Source: Leptolyngbya sp. SIO1E4
GTDB taxonomy: Bacteria; Cyanobacteriota; Cyanobacteriia; Phormidesmidales; Phormidesmidaceae
NCBI GenBank assembly: GCA_010672825.2
Contig: JAAHFU020000002.1
Coordinates: 570,001 to 634,000 of the forward strand
Direction: 5' to 3'
DNA length: 64,000 nucleotides
Made by a program: the position numbers and the translations under genes. Below are positions 27,508-36,345 of this stretch, in pieces (the first letter of the stretch is position 1; the number at the start of each line of letters is the position of its first letter). The notes below the pieces were generated by a model, which did no database searches, was not told the DNA's origin, and was given only the letters and a program-made list of their open reading frames with translations.

Positions 27508-28713
27508 TCATCTCCGATCAAGGGGCTCTGCCTGTGAGACCTGGGACGATGATTGATTGATGATGATGCGAGGTAGACGGTGCTTAAAACCACAGAGAAT
27601 TTCCCAGGAAATCGTGCCCGTTTGCATAGCCCAGTGGTCGGCAGTTATCTGATGTTCACCCGATGTTCCCAACAGCGTCACGAGGGTTCCCTCCTGCAAG
27701 TCTGGAATCGTAGTGACATCTATCATGAGCTGATCCATCGTGATGGCACCAACCTGGGCAGCCGACTGCCCGTTCACCAAGACCGACATCTGGTTAGAAA
27801 GGGCCCGCGGAACACCATCGGCATAGCCAATTCCAACGACGGCTAAACGCATCGGATGGGGCGCCACAAACTGATGCCCATAGCTGACCCCCGTCCCTGC
27901 CTGAATCTCTTTGAGATGGGTAATGCGGGCCTTAACCTGCATCACAGGCCGTAAAGACAGGGTAGATTCGAGATGAGGCGCAGGATACAGGCCATAAAGG
28001 GCTAACCCCACCCGCACCATGTCGTAATGCAAGTCTGGAAAAGCCAGCGTGGCAGCGGAGTTAGCCAGGTGTAGCCGTGGCAAGGGCGCACACTGAACAG
28101 AAATCTGGGCGATCGCCGATTGAAAGCGCCGATGTTGCTGATGCAGCACCGTTGGGTCTACATCATCGGCAGTGGCCAGGTGAGAATAGATACTGGCCAC
28201 CTGCAGGTGGGGCAGCCGCTGAACAAACTGGACAAACTCTTGGGCCTGCTGCCACGGGAATCCCAGGCGAGACATGCCGGTATCTAGCTTCAAATGCACG
28301 GGCAGCACTGGTCGTTGGGTTTGGGCTAACCCTTCCGAGAAAACTAGCGCTTGCTTAGGAGACACCAGGGTCGGCTGTAACTGCCAATGAGCGATCGCCC
28401 CCATCTCTTCTCGGCTGTTCACTGCCCCCATGACCAAAATTGGGGCTTGGATACCCGCCTGGCGCAGTTCTACGCCCTCTGGAACCGTCGCCACCCCTAA
28501 CCATTGGGCACCCGCTGCCAGGGCTGCCTGAGCAATTGTCACGGCACCATGACCATAAGCATCCGCCTTGACCACAGCCATCAGCGCCGTTTGTCCTCTC
28601 AGATGGTGAGTCAACTGTTGAACGTTATGTTGCAAGGCCGCCAAATCAATTTCTACCCAGGCACGACAGCAACGCAGGGTTGTTAGGGCAGGCGTTTTAT
28701 CCCAACTCAACAT
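27508..28713 (-). CDS. alr: Alanine racemase
   Basis: PLP enzyme converting L- to D-alanine for peptidoglycan. 401 residues, normal length. The PLP lysine is in MAVVKADAYGHGAV (about residue 49). The tyrosine that acts as second base is in TGVSYGHQFV (about 277). ARVEIDLAALQHN-like start (AWVEIDLAALQHNVQQL), LHLANSAAT and MVRVGLALYGLYP are all standard. It stands between the exopolysaccharide genes and unrelated plus-strand genes. Confidence 0.96.
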   Translation of the reverse strand: MLSWDKTPALTTLRCCRAWVEIDLAALQHNVQQLTHHLRGQTALMAVVKADAYGHGAVTIAQAALAAGAQWLGVATVPEGVELRQAGIQAPILVMGAVNSREEMGAIAHWQLQPTLVSPKQALVFSEGLAQTQRPVLPVHLKLDTGMSRLGFPWQQAQEFVQFVQRLPHLQVASIYSHLATADDVDPTVLHQQHRRFQSAIAQISVQCAPLPRLHLANSAATLAFPDLHYDMVRVGLALYGLYPAPHLESTLSLRPVMQVKARITHLKEIQAGTGVSYGHQFVAPHPMRLAVVGIGYADGVPRALSNQMSVLVNGQSAAQVGAITMDQLMIDVTTIPDLQEGTLVTLLGTSGEHQITADHWAMQTGTISWEILCGFKHRLPRIIINQSSSQVSQAEPLDRR

Positions 28714-29296
28714 CTCAACAGTCCTCTACCACAAAATTAATTGTGCCAATTGTGCATCAACTCAGAGTTTGTACCAAGGGGCTCTTTGCAGATTGCCCGA
28801 TGGCCCTCATCCCCCAGCTTCTTCTCTCAAATTTGGAACGAAGGGGAGCCAATGCTGCAAAGTTCCTCTCCCAAGCTTGGGACAGAGATTTAGGGTATAC
28901 AGCGTTTCTCACTCTGATGAAGGACTAACCTTAGACCCCAAACCCTAGCCCCTATTGCGACCAGGATGTACCTCACTCAGCTAAAAAAGGCTGTAGAGCT
29001 TTGCTGTTCTTGTAGAGTAGGCACAAATGCGACAGGTGCCCTACCCAAAGTGCCTGAAATGACGGTTGGGCCAATAATTGTTTGGCAGACTCTCGGGGGT
29101 TGGGTGCAGTCTGAAAAGCAACACTGCCAGATCAGAAAATCTCTAAAGGTGGGGTTTACTGCTGCGCTAAAAAACTGCTCTAAACGTGCTATTTCTGACT
29201 ACACTAAAAAGACTCAGGGTGCACTTATTGCAGTGGCACACAGGCTGCAGTGAGGAAATTAAAGCATTAAGGCTGAAGGGATGATCAAGAGCCTTG
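28714..29296. other. Intergenic between divergent genes, no supported gene
   Basis: About 580 bases between alr (minus) and the cyclase-kinase gene (plus), so promoters for both are expected. Two plus-strand frames (28680-28928, 28966-29253) have no recognisable features. At 28931-28955 a fragment of the CCCCAAACCCTAG heptamer motif occurs, as at 55611 and 61153. Confidence 0.5.
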
Positions 29297-31420
29297 ATGA
29301 GGCATTTTTACCATGCTCCCGCCATCAGTCCCCCTGCCATGACTATCGACACCCCCGCAGAAGATCGTGGTCAACAGACCTTAGCAGCCATTGTTTTGAC
29401 AGATGCCGTCGGTTTCAGTGCACGGATGTCTGTAGATGAAGAAACCACCCTCAGTCTCATTCATCGGGACTTGAAGTTGACGGAAGCGCTCTGTCGGCAA
29501 TTTGAAGGGCGCGTGATTAAGTCTACCGGAGACGGGCTGCTGATGTATTTCGCGAGCGCTGTCCAAGCCGTCAAGTGCAGTCTCGAAATTCAGCAGCAAC
29601 TCGCCCAAGAGCATCAGGATCGAAAAATAGAAAACCCTCTGCAACATCGCATCGGCGTTCACCTGGGAGACGTGTTTTTCAAAGACTCTGACGTTATGGG
29701 AAACGGCGTGAACATTGCCGCACGACTGCAGACAGAAGCCCACGCCGGAGGTATTTGCATCTCCCAAATTGTGTACGACGTGGTGAAATCTAGACTTAAC
29801 CTGAATGTGGCCTATGCCGGACGGCTACAGCTAAAAAATATTCAGGATCCTCAACCGGCCTATCACCTATATCCCCAGGGTCAGGCCCCCACCCCCTCTG
29901 CTAAAGCCAATCAGCCCCCAGAGCAAACCAAACCATCCGGCACCCGAGAGCACCCCCCAGCACCTTTGCGGCCCCACCCGCCAACGCCTCGTGATTGCCT
30001 AGAACCTGGCAGCAAAGTAGGGGGACGCTATCAGGTACAGCGGGTCTTGGGGCAAGGTGGGTTTGGACGCTCTTATCTCGTGGAAGATAGCCAGCGATTT
30101 GGCGAACTGTGTGTCTTGAAAGAATTTTTCCCGGCTAGCACCTCTAAACGGAGCCTACCAAAAGCGCTGGATCTCTTTAAACGGGAGGCCAAGACCCTTT
30201 ATCAAATTAATCATCCCCAAATTCCTAAATTCATGGCCTGCTTTACCCAGGGCAAGCGCCTGTTTATTGTGCAGGAATATATCAACGGGGTGACCTATGC
30301 CCAATTATTAAAGCAGCGCAAGCGAGAAGGTTGGTGCTTCTCTGTAGAAGAGGTGATCCAATGGTTAATTCATCTGCTACAGGTATTGGATTATCTCCAT
30401 GACCTGAACGTAGTGCATCGGGACATTTCCCCCGACAACATTATGTATTCCAGCGATCGCACGTTGCCGATGTTAATTGATTTTGGCCTCGTCAATGACA
30501 CCATGAACGACATTTTCTCAGCCGACGACGAAGAGGCCACGGCCGGAAAAGTCAAATCGGCCACAATTGTCGGCAAGTTTGGCTATTCTCCCCCAGAACA
30601 AATGCAGTTGGGGCAGTGTTTTCCCTCCAGTGATTTGTATGCCCTGGGGGTCACCGCCATCGTCCTTTTAACCGGGAAATATCCCCGGGAGCTGATGGAT
30701 CGAGGGTCTCTAGAGTGGGACTGGCAAAGGCATGTCGATTTACCGCCCCGATTTGTTCAGCTCCTCAACCGCATGATTCGGCAAAAACCCCGGGAGCGTT
30801 TTCAATCAGCGAGAGAGGTGCTAGAGGTTGCGGTCACCCTCATTGCCAATGCCACCTCTCCCCTGCCGCAAGCGGTGGTCAAGCCGATTGATCTGTCTGT
30901 AGAACAAACAGCACCGCCGCTGTATGACGCCCCCTTACAACGCGGGCAACCGGTGATGCCCGATCCGATCTTTCTAGCCCAGTGCCAGAAAGAACTCACC
31001 CGATCCGTGGGGCCAATGGCCAGCGTCCTGGTCGAGGATGTTTTAGAGCAGCATCCAGATGCCAGCCCCCAAGAGTTGGTGGCGTTACTGGCTGCTCAGC
31101 TATCTGATGGTAACCAAGCCGATGACTTCACCAGTCGGATTTATGCAAACCCTTCCATACTGGCCCATCCGGGTGGTGCCAAACCACCCCCATCAACAGC
31201 CCTTTCTTCAGCTCCTTCCCCTGAAACCCGAATCGGCCCAGAATTCTTAAATCGATGTCGTCAGGTGTTAAGCCAATCTATCGGGCCAATGGCAGACTTT
31301 CTCATAGAAGAAACCTTGGCAGACTACCCCGGCTTAAGCCCCCAAGATCTCGTCTTGCAGCTCGCCACTGAAATCCCTGACCCCAAAAAGGCCCGAGAAT
31401 TTCAGCAGCGGTTGCTGTAG
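29297..31420 (+). CDS. Class III nucleotide cyclase-Ser/Thr protein kinase fusion
   Basis: About 707 residues; alternative ATG at 29339. Cyclase domain about 28-190: metal aspartates in LTDAVGFS and IKSTGDGLL, the purine-binding lysine in IKSTGD, and the transition-state pair N and R in GVNIAARL. The usual acidic residue before GVN is Asn here (MGNGVN). A Pro-rich linker (about 195-232) leads to a Hanks-type kinase: Gly-rich loop LGQGGFGRSY, lysine in CVLKEFF (about 275), HRDISPDN (about 374-381), DFG (about 395-397) and SPPEQ. Two copies of an approximately 60-residue domain end the protein (FLAQCQKELTRSVGPMASVL and FLNRCRQVLSQSIGPMADFL). All kinase residues look intact. Cytoplasmic signalling protein of unknown input. 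Confidence 0.92.
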   Translation: MRHFYHAPAISPPAMTIDTPAEDRGQQTLAAIVLTDAVGFSARMSVDEETTLSLIHRDLKLTEALCRQFEGRVIKSTGDGLLMYFASAVQAVKCSLEIQQQLAQEHQDRKIENPLQHRIGVHLGDVFFKDSDVMGNGVNIAARLQTEAHAGGICISQIVYDVVKSRLNLNVAYAGRLQLKNIQDPQPAYHLYPQGQAPTPSAKANQPPEQTKPSGTREHPPAPLRPHPPTPRDCLEPGSKVGGRYQVQRVLGQGGFGRSYLVEDSQRFGELCVLKEFFPASTSKRSLPKALDLFKREAKTLYQINHPQIPKFMACFTQGKRLFIVQEYINGVTYAQLLKQRKREGWCFSVEEVIQWLIHLLQVLDYLHDLNVVHRDISPDNIMYSSDRTLPMLIDFGLVNDTMNDIFSADDEEATAGKVKSATIVGKFGYSPPEQMQLGQCFPSSDLYALGVTAIVLLTGKYPRELMDRGSLEWDWQRHVDLPPRFVQLLNRMIRQKPRERFQSAREVLEVAVTLIANATSPLPQAVVKPIDLSVEQTAPPLYDAPLQRGQPVMPDPIFLAQCQKELTRSVGPMASVLVEDVLEQHPDASPQELVALLAAQLSDGNQADDFTSRIYANPSILAHPGGAKPPPSTALSSAPSPETRIGPEFLNRCRQVLSQSIGPMADFLIEETLADYPGLSPQDLVLQLATEIPDPKKAREFQQRLL

Positions 31421-31515
31421 CCTCGACCCTGGGGCCAATTTAGGACAACTCCGGATATAACGCCCCTGCCGCTATTGCAACCACTGCAGCCCCCCTTATT
31501 TCACTCAGGAGCACT

Positions 31516-31776
31516 ATGGGTAGCCAATCTACTGCTAAGACAATTTTTCTCCTTGCCTCCATGGTGGGCTGGTTAATGGTGGGGGCCGCCTTGATGTATC
31601 TCTTCCCCGCCATTGCCGATGGGCTGGTAGGGAGCGATCGCACCCACCTGTGGATGGCTACCCTGGCCCAGAGCGGCTATGACCCCAAACTGGCCTGGAT
31701 AGGCGGGGGAAGCATCCTCGCAATAACCGTGCTGGGCAACTTTATCTGGTATCAGCAATTTGAAGACAAGCTGTAG
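31516..31776 (+). CDS. Small two-helix membrane protein, unknown
   Basis: 86 residues, ATG preceded by CAGGAGC 6 bases away, a good ribosome-binding site. Two hydrophobic segments: about 10-32 (IFLLASMVGWLMVGAALMYLF) and 58-76 (LAWIGGGSILAITVLGNFIW). I do not recognise the family. It follows the cyclase-kinase gene by 95 bases on the same strand, so it may share its transcript. Confidence 0.6.
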   Translation: MGSQSTAKTIFLLASMVGWLMVGAALMYLFPAIADGLVGSDRTHLWMATLAQSGYDPKLAWIGGGSILAITVLGNFIWYQQFEDKL

Positions 31777-32032
31777 TCAGGTCGCATTAGCCAGGTCACA
31801 GTCCAATTCAGATTCCAACTAAAAATAGCGATATGTTTCAATTCTTGAAGCTTTAGGGGGTATCTGTTGCCTTGGGGTTGATAGACTGTGCAACAATGAC
31901 GAGGCAACTGCCAGCACCCCTAACGCTTGTCTAAAGGCAATTCTGGGTGATTTATAAAATTTTTCAATGCTGGTAGCCTGTTTTAATTAGTTGTTGTCGT
32001 TCTCGGCATCTCAAGCTTGCACTAGAGGACTC

Positions 32033-33109
32033 ATGGTAGATTCCCTGAAAAAGCCTGAATTACAAGAAATGCGCCCTGGGGTTAAGGTGCCTGCAAAGGA
32101 GACGATCCTAGCCCCTCGTTTTTACACGACTGACTTCGATGAGATGGCCAAGATGGATATCTCTGTCAACGAAGATGAGTTGACAGCCATCCTCGAAGAG
32201 TTCCGTGCTGACTATAATCGCCATCACTTCGTCAGGGATGCTGAATTTGAGCAGTCTTGGGAACACATTGATGGCGACACTCGAAAGCTGTTCGTCGAAT
32301 TCCTGGAACGGTCTTGCACAGCCGAGTTCTCTGGCTTCCTTCTATACAAAGAATTGGGGCGTAAGCTCAAAGATAAAAGCCCGGTGATTGCAGAGTGCTT
32401 CACGCTCATGTCTCGGGATGAAGCTCGTCATGCTGGCTTTCTAAATAAGGCCATGTCAGACTTCAACCTGCAGCTAGACTTGGGCTTCTTAACGAAGAGC
32501 AAGAACTACACCTTCTTTAAGCCCAAATTTATCTTCTACGCAACATATCTTTCTGAGAAGATTGGCTACTGGCGCTACATCAACATTTATCGCCATCTAG
32601 AATCCCATCCCGAAAATCGCATCTACCCGATTTTCCGCTTCTTTGAGAACTGGTGTCAGGACGAGAACCGCCACGGCGATTTCTTCTCCGCCATCATGAA
32701 ATCTCAGCCCCAGTTCCTCAATGACTGGAGAGCGCGTTTGTGGTGTCGCTTCTTCCTGCTGTCTGTGTTTGCGACGATGTATCTCAATGATTTGCAGCGG
32801 AAGGACTTCTACGCTGCTATTGGGCTCGACGCTCGCACCTATGACATCCAGGTGATTCGAGAAACCAATGCAACCTCTGCACGCGTTTTCCCAGTTATTT
32901 TGAACGTCGATCATCCCGAGTTCTTCAAGGCGCTAGACATTAGCTCAGCGGCCAATACGAAGGTTGTGGAAATTGGGAAGTCGAACCAGCCCAAGCTGGT
33001 TAAGTTGTTGCGTCGTCTGCCCCATATCGCCAACATTGGCTGGCAGATGGTACGGCTCTACTTCATGAAGCCCATTGATGCCGATCAGATGCGAGGTGCG
33101 GTTCGTTAA
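32033..33109 (+). CDS. acsF: Mg-protoporphyrin IX monomethyl ester oxidative cyclase
   Basis: Oxygen-dependent cyclase forming the isocyclic (fifth) ring of chlorophyll: converts Mg-protoporphyrin monomethyl ester to divinyl-protochlorophyllide. 358 residues from the ATG at 32033 (AGAGGAC just before it); the frame also has an upstream TTG at 31991 that would add a leader foreign to the family. Ferritin-like di-iron motifs are visible: [28 protein letters not shown] (E-x-x-H), [14 protein letters not shown] (E-x-x-H). Family-typical start [18 protein letters not shown] strong terminator follows at 33143. This is the marker that the host makes chlorophyll aerobically. Confidence 0.97.
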   Translation: MVDSLKKPELQEMRPGVKVPAKETILAPRFYTTDFDEMAKMDISVNEDELTAILEEFRADYNRHHFVRDAEFEQSWEHIDGDTRKLFVEFLERSCTAEFSGFLLYKELGRKLKDKSPVIAECFTLMSRDEARHAGFLNKAMSDFNLQLDLGFLTKSKNYTFFKPKFIFYATYLSEKIGYWRYINIYRHLESHPENRIYPIFRFFENWCQDENRHGDFFSAIMKSQPQFLNDWRARLWCRFFLLSVFATMYLNDLQRKDFYAAIGLDARTYDIQVIRETNATSARVFPVILNVDHPEFFKALDISSAANTKVVEIGKSNQPKLVKLLRRLPHIANIGWQMVRLYFMKPIDADQMRGAVR

Positions 33110-33142
33110 GGCCGCGGCAAATAATCCCTAGCTACGTACTGA

Positions 33143-33168
33143 GCCTCAGTTATAAACTGGGGCTTTTT
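33143..33168 (+). terminator. Rho-independent terminator after acsF
   Basis: GCCTCAGTT (33143-33151), loop ATA, AACTGGGGC (33155-33163) with one G-T pair, followed by TTTTT. Placed 34 bases after the acsF stop. Confidence 0.9.
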
Positions 33169-33321
33169 GCTGCATCAAGCTCGCGATCGCAATTTGTGCG
33201 GATAATGCAGCGGCCGCCTGAAAGAAGTCAATGGGCCATCTAGCAGTGTCCCTTGGCTATCCTGGATGGGGTTGTCAAGTGTGTAAGCATGGCATATCAA
33301 ACCTTTAAGTTGAGTCACTCT

Positions 33322-34371
33322 ATGCAGCGCATCGGGGGATTGTGGCGATCGCAATGTTGCCTGGTGGTCAGCCTGGGCCTGATGTTGAGCTTGGGGGAGA
33401 GCGCCCTAGCCCAACCCAAACCTATCCCTCAAGCCCTGCCCAAGGTCTGCACCACTGTCGAACCCGCCAGGGAACCCGCCAGGGAACCCGCCAGGGAAAC
33501 CACTAGCGAACCCACTAGCGAACCCGCCAGCACCCTGGCCGTAGGCTCGAAGAACCCCTGCGATCATGCCCTCGGCACCGAGCCAGCCCTGTCGCTCTCA
33601 CCCCCTCCAGCATCAGCCCTGGCTTTAACCCATCCTCGCTTGGCCGAAATGGCTCTGGCCGAAACAGAGAGCCTGCCTGCCGCTAACCCTGCCCCAGAAC
33701 CCGCCCCAGAACCCACCTCAGCCATAGAGAACGCCCCCCCTGAGGACGCGCCTCCATCTTCCCCATCCCCTATTCCCAACTTAGACATTGACCCTCAGAT
33801 CATTGAAGACAGCCCAGTACTACAGCGCTGGTTAAAAGAGGTCCCCGATGTCTCCACCGATATCACCTACGACCCAGCTTTTCGGACACGGGTCAGGGTG
33901 GGGTACACCGAGTTTCCCTCAACAGACAACACCGGTGGCATTCAGGTGGGGGTGCAGGATGTCTTTGTAGGGCGCACTCCCCTGACCTTTAGCGCAGAGT
34001 ATGCCGGTAATGGCCGGGGCGATCGCACAAGTTTCGGCATCGACGCTCAATATTACCTTTTGCCCCTGGGCTGGTATGGCAATGTGGCACCAGTTCTGGG
34101 GTACCACGCTATTGAAACCTCCAACACCAGAACTAACGGCCTCAATGTCGGATTTCGGATTATTTTGATTCCCTCGCGATCCGGCGGGGCCGATCTGTCC
34201 CTGACCCAGAGTTGGGTCGCCCCCGGCAGTGAAGCGGAAGTCAGCCTAACCACGTTCGCCGTCGGGTATGCCGTGAGTCAAGATCTGCGCCTTGGCACTG
34301 AGATTCAATCCCAAAACACCCAACAGAGCCGAGACAGCAGCGTCAGCATCTTGCTGGAGTGGCTCCTGTAA
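33322..34371 (+). CDS. Secreted Pro/Glu/Ala-rich protein with C-terminal beta-barrel-like domain
   Basis: 349 residues from the ATG at 33322, chosen because the signal peptide is then canonical (MQRIGGLWRSQ basic, CCLVVSLGLMLSLG hydrophobic, SALAQ cleavage); ATG 33289 and TTG 33253 are also in frame. A low-complexity spacer follows, built on six tandem 12-base units (33460-33531; EPAR/EPTS repeats) and further EPAPEP runs. The last about 165 residues alternate polar and hydrophobic residues (RVRVGYTEF, GIQVGVQDVFVG, LTFSAEYAG, SFGIDAQYYLLPLG) and end in EWLL, fitting an outer-membrane strand structure. Function unknown. Confidence 0.75.
   Translation: MQRIGGLWRSQCCLVVSLGLMLSLGESALAQPKPIPQALPKVCTTVEPAREPAREPARETTSEPTSEPASTLAVGSKNPCDHALGTEPALSLSPPPASALALTHPRLAEMALAETESLPAANPAPEPAPEPTSAIENAPPEDAPPSSPSPIPNLDIDPQIIEDSPVLQRWLKEVPDVSTDITYDPAFRTRVRVGYTEFPSTDNTGGIQVGVQDVFVGRTPLTFSAEYAGNGRGDRTSFGIDAQYYLLPLGWYGNVAPVLGYHAIETSNTRTNGLNVGFRIILIPSRSGGADLSLTQSWVAPGSEAEVSLTTFAVGYAVSQDLRLGTEIQSQNTQQSRDSSVSILLEWLL
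33460..33531 (+). repeat. Intragenic 12-base tandem repeat, six units
   Basis: GAACCCGCCAGG three times, then GAAACCACTAGC, GAACCCACTAGC and GAACCCGCCAGC. In frame, giving EPAR/ETTS/EPTS/EPAS. Copy number is likely to vary between strains. Confidence 0.85.
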
Positions 34372-34459
34372 CCAGGGTATGGTAATTTGTAGAAACAATA
34401 ATATGGGCGGTAACGCCTTATTTTGTGATGTCTGGTATTATGTAAACCTCAAGTTTGTG

Positions 34460-34479
34460 TCGGCTAATGGCTTAGCCGA
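34460..34479 (+). promoter_or_regulatory. Leader hairpin upstream of rpsU
   Basis: TCGGCTAA pairing with TTAGCCGA around TGGC, 65 bases before the rpsU start. An 8-bp stem without a T tract, so possibly a 5'-leader structure and not a terminator. Confidence 0.35.
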
Positions 34480-34544
34480 GAAATCTTGAAACCCTCAAGG
34501 GCCACTATTGTTTTAGCTGCTGTTGTCAATTTTCAAAGAACGGT

Positions 34545-34721
34545 ATGACTCAGGTCGTTATTGGTGAAAACGAAAATATTGAATCTGCTTTACGTCGCTT
34601 TAAGCGTCAAGTTTCAAAGGCTGGTATCTTTTCTGAAGTGAAGCGTCATCGCCACTTTGAAACCCCGCAAGAAAAGCGCAAGCGCAAGGCGGTTGCCCGG
34701 CAGAAGAAACGGTTCCGCTAA
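34545..34721 (+). CDS. rpsU: 30S ribosomal protein S21
   Basis: 58 residues, found by reading the gap. It begins [20 protein letters not shown], continues [19 protein letters not shown] and ends in a very basic tail ([15 protein letters not shown]). This matches cyanobacterial S21 in length and in the conserved ALRRFKR and E-x-x-K-R motifs. S21 binds the 30S subunit near the anti-Shine-Dalgarno region and assists initiation. Its own leader hairpin lies upstream and a symmetrical hairpin separates it from the convergent tldE-like gene. Confidence 0.95.
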   Translation: MTQVVIGENENIESALRRFKRQVSKAGIFSEVKRHRHFETPQEKRKRKAVARQKKRFR

Positions 34722-34785
34722 GGGCTCTAACGCTGTATTGCTTTAATGCTGTATTAAAGATTAAAAGCTCGATTTTAGGCTTAAC

Positions 34786-34807
34786 GCGCCACTCCTGGGA
34801 GTGGCGC
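34786..34807. terminator. Symmetrical hairpin between convergent rpsU and tldE-like gene
   Basis: GCGCCACTC (34786-34794) pairs with GAGTGGCGC (34799-34807) around CTGG. The tail is only partly T-rich (TTGTCGTATT), so efficiency is uncertain, but placement between convergent genes suits a bidirectional terminator. Confidence 0.65.
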
Positions 34808-34815
34808 TTGTCGTA

Positions 34816-36159
34816 TTAGCCTTCCCCCGTAATGGAAAGCCCTTCGACCCAAACGCGGGGGCAGACCCCACCTGGGGTGATCTCAGGTTCTGCTTCAATG
34901 TGGATGATGGACTTCAGCAGATCGCGGAAATCTCCGGCCACGGTGGCAGACTCGATGCTGATCTTTTCACCCTGATTCACCAGCCAGCCATCAAACGGCA
35001 GCGAGAAAGAGCCCTGCAGGGCATTAACCCCGGCGTGAAGCGCCTGCAAGTCATCAATAAAAATGACATTCTCTGCCGTATCCAGGCTCAGGGATGCCCC
35101 AGATGGCTGCCCCGGCATTACATGATAAAAGTTCGGCCCTACACTGACCTTAGCCCCAATGCTGGCGTGGCCAGTGGGCTGGGTTCCCATGCGCTTAGCC
35201 GTACCCGCACTGTGCAAAAAATGACTTAATACGCCTTCGGTAATAATGGGCAGGCGACGGGTCGGCGTCCCTTCTCCATCAAAGGTTTCAGCGCTAACAT
35301 TCTCAGCGTGGAGCGCGTCATCATAGACGGTTAGCAAAGGCGTTGCAATCTGAGTGCCGAGGGAATCTACGGTAGACAAACTGCGGTTGTCTAGAATGCT
35401 CTGGGCATTGAACAGGTTAGAGAACGCATCTAGCAAACTCAGAAACGCCTCCGCCGAGAACACAACCGGGTACTTGCCAGAATCAATTTTCTGGTAGTCC
35501 AGATGGCTCAAAGTTTTATCCGTTGCTTCTTGAATGCAGGCGGGCACATCCAGGTCAGCGAGCCCGCGATTCACTCGAATTGCTCCGGCCGATCGCGGCT
35601 TCCGGCCCTCCTGTTCGGTTTTGCTGTAGAGGTACACAGAGGCATAGGTGCGATCTTCTCGCCGCAGTGCCCCACCACTGTTGAGATAGAACCGATCCAC
35701 CGCACGCTGAGCCAAACCATTGTAAGGAACCGAAGCGATCGCAGGGTGGGCAGCTAGCAAGGCTTTCTCTGCATCGACCAGGGTCTCAATCAGGGTTTGA
35801 ACAGGGGCTGCCGCTGCTGTCTCGTAGGAAACCGCAGCGGTCGGGGCCTTAGCTTCAGGGCTAAAGTCGGGAATATGCTCTTTAGCGCCAAAGGCACTGG
35901 CTTCAGCCGCAGTTTGCAACGCCAGGTTAATGCCGTTAGGGTCCACATCTGTAGTGGTGGTCACCCCAAGACGCCCCTGCTCATTCCACACCCGCACAAT
36001 TACACTAGAGCGCTGAGATGCCTTGACCTGCTTCGGTTCTCCCTTATCAACCTGAACACTGGTTTCCTCCACAGAGGAGCCATAAAGGTCATATTTTTGG
36101 ATGCCCAGCTTGTGGGCACTCTCTTCCGCGTACGCAGCAATATCTTGAAGGGTTGGCAT
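34816..36159 (-). CDS. tldE: TldE/PmbA-type metalloprotease partner
   Basis: About 447 residues from ATG 36159 (the frame reaches a TTG at 36183). Features of the TldD/PmbA family: YDLYGSSVEETSVQVDKGEPK, SSVIVRVWNEQGRLGVTTT, KRMGTQPTGHASIGAKVSVGPNF and FSLPFDGWLVNQGEKIS. The HExxxH zinc site of TldD is absent, which places it with TldE/PmbA, the partner subunit. TldD/E cleaves peptides such as microcin B17 precursor and the CcdA antitoxin in E. coli. The matching TldD is not in this window. Confidence 0.88.
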   Translation of the reverse strand: MPTLQDIAAYAEESAHKLGIQKYDLYGSSVEETSVQVDKGEPKQVKASQRSSVIVRVWNEQGRLGVTTTTDVDPNGINLALQTAAEASAFGAKEHIPDFSPEAKAPTAAVSYETAAAAPVQTLIETLVDAEKALLAAHPAIASVPYNGLAQRAVDRFYLNSGGALRREDRTYASVYLYSKTEQEGRKPRSAGAIRVNRGLADLDVPACIQEATDKTLSHLDYQKIDSGKYPVVFSAEAFLSLLDAFSNLFNAQSILDNRSLSTVDSLGTQIATPLLTVYDDALHAENVSAETFDGEGTPTRRLPIITEGVLSHFLHSAGTAKRMGTQPTGHASIGAKVSVGPNFYHVMPGQPSGASLSLDTAENVIFIDDLQALHAGVNALQGSFSLPFDGWLVNQGEKISIESATVAGDFRDLLKSIIHIEAEPEITPGGVCPRVWVEGLSITGEG

Positions 36160-36221
36160 AGGGGTCAATGGCCTATTCAGCAATGAACAATCATGCAGCC
36201 CATTTTAAAGGCCCAACCTCC

Positions 36222-36345
36222 ACCTTGCCGCATCCCCCCATCTCCCTTCCTCATACCCTTTACCCCAATACCCTCTACCCCAACCCCCATACCCTTCACC
36301 CTCTACCCTTCACCCTCTACCCTCCACCCTCCCCTCAACCACCAA
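36222..36345. repeat. C-rich degenerate heptamer tract
   Basis: On the plus strand almost free of G: runs of CCCTTTA, CCCTCTA, CCCTTCA and CCCCATA in approximate seven-base phase. It fills the gap after tldE and enters the 3' end of the next minus-strand gene, where it encodes the odd tail VVEGRVEGRG. Confidence 0.7.

Noticed and set aside
28966-29253. 95-residue plus-strand frame ahead of the cyclase-kinase gene
   Set aside because: No motif or hydrophobic pattern, odd composition, and the region is a divergent promoter gap.
33460-33531. Tandem repeats considered as a CRISPR array
   Set aside because: Units are 12 bases and contiguous without spacers, and they are in frame in a secreted protein.
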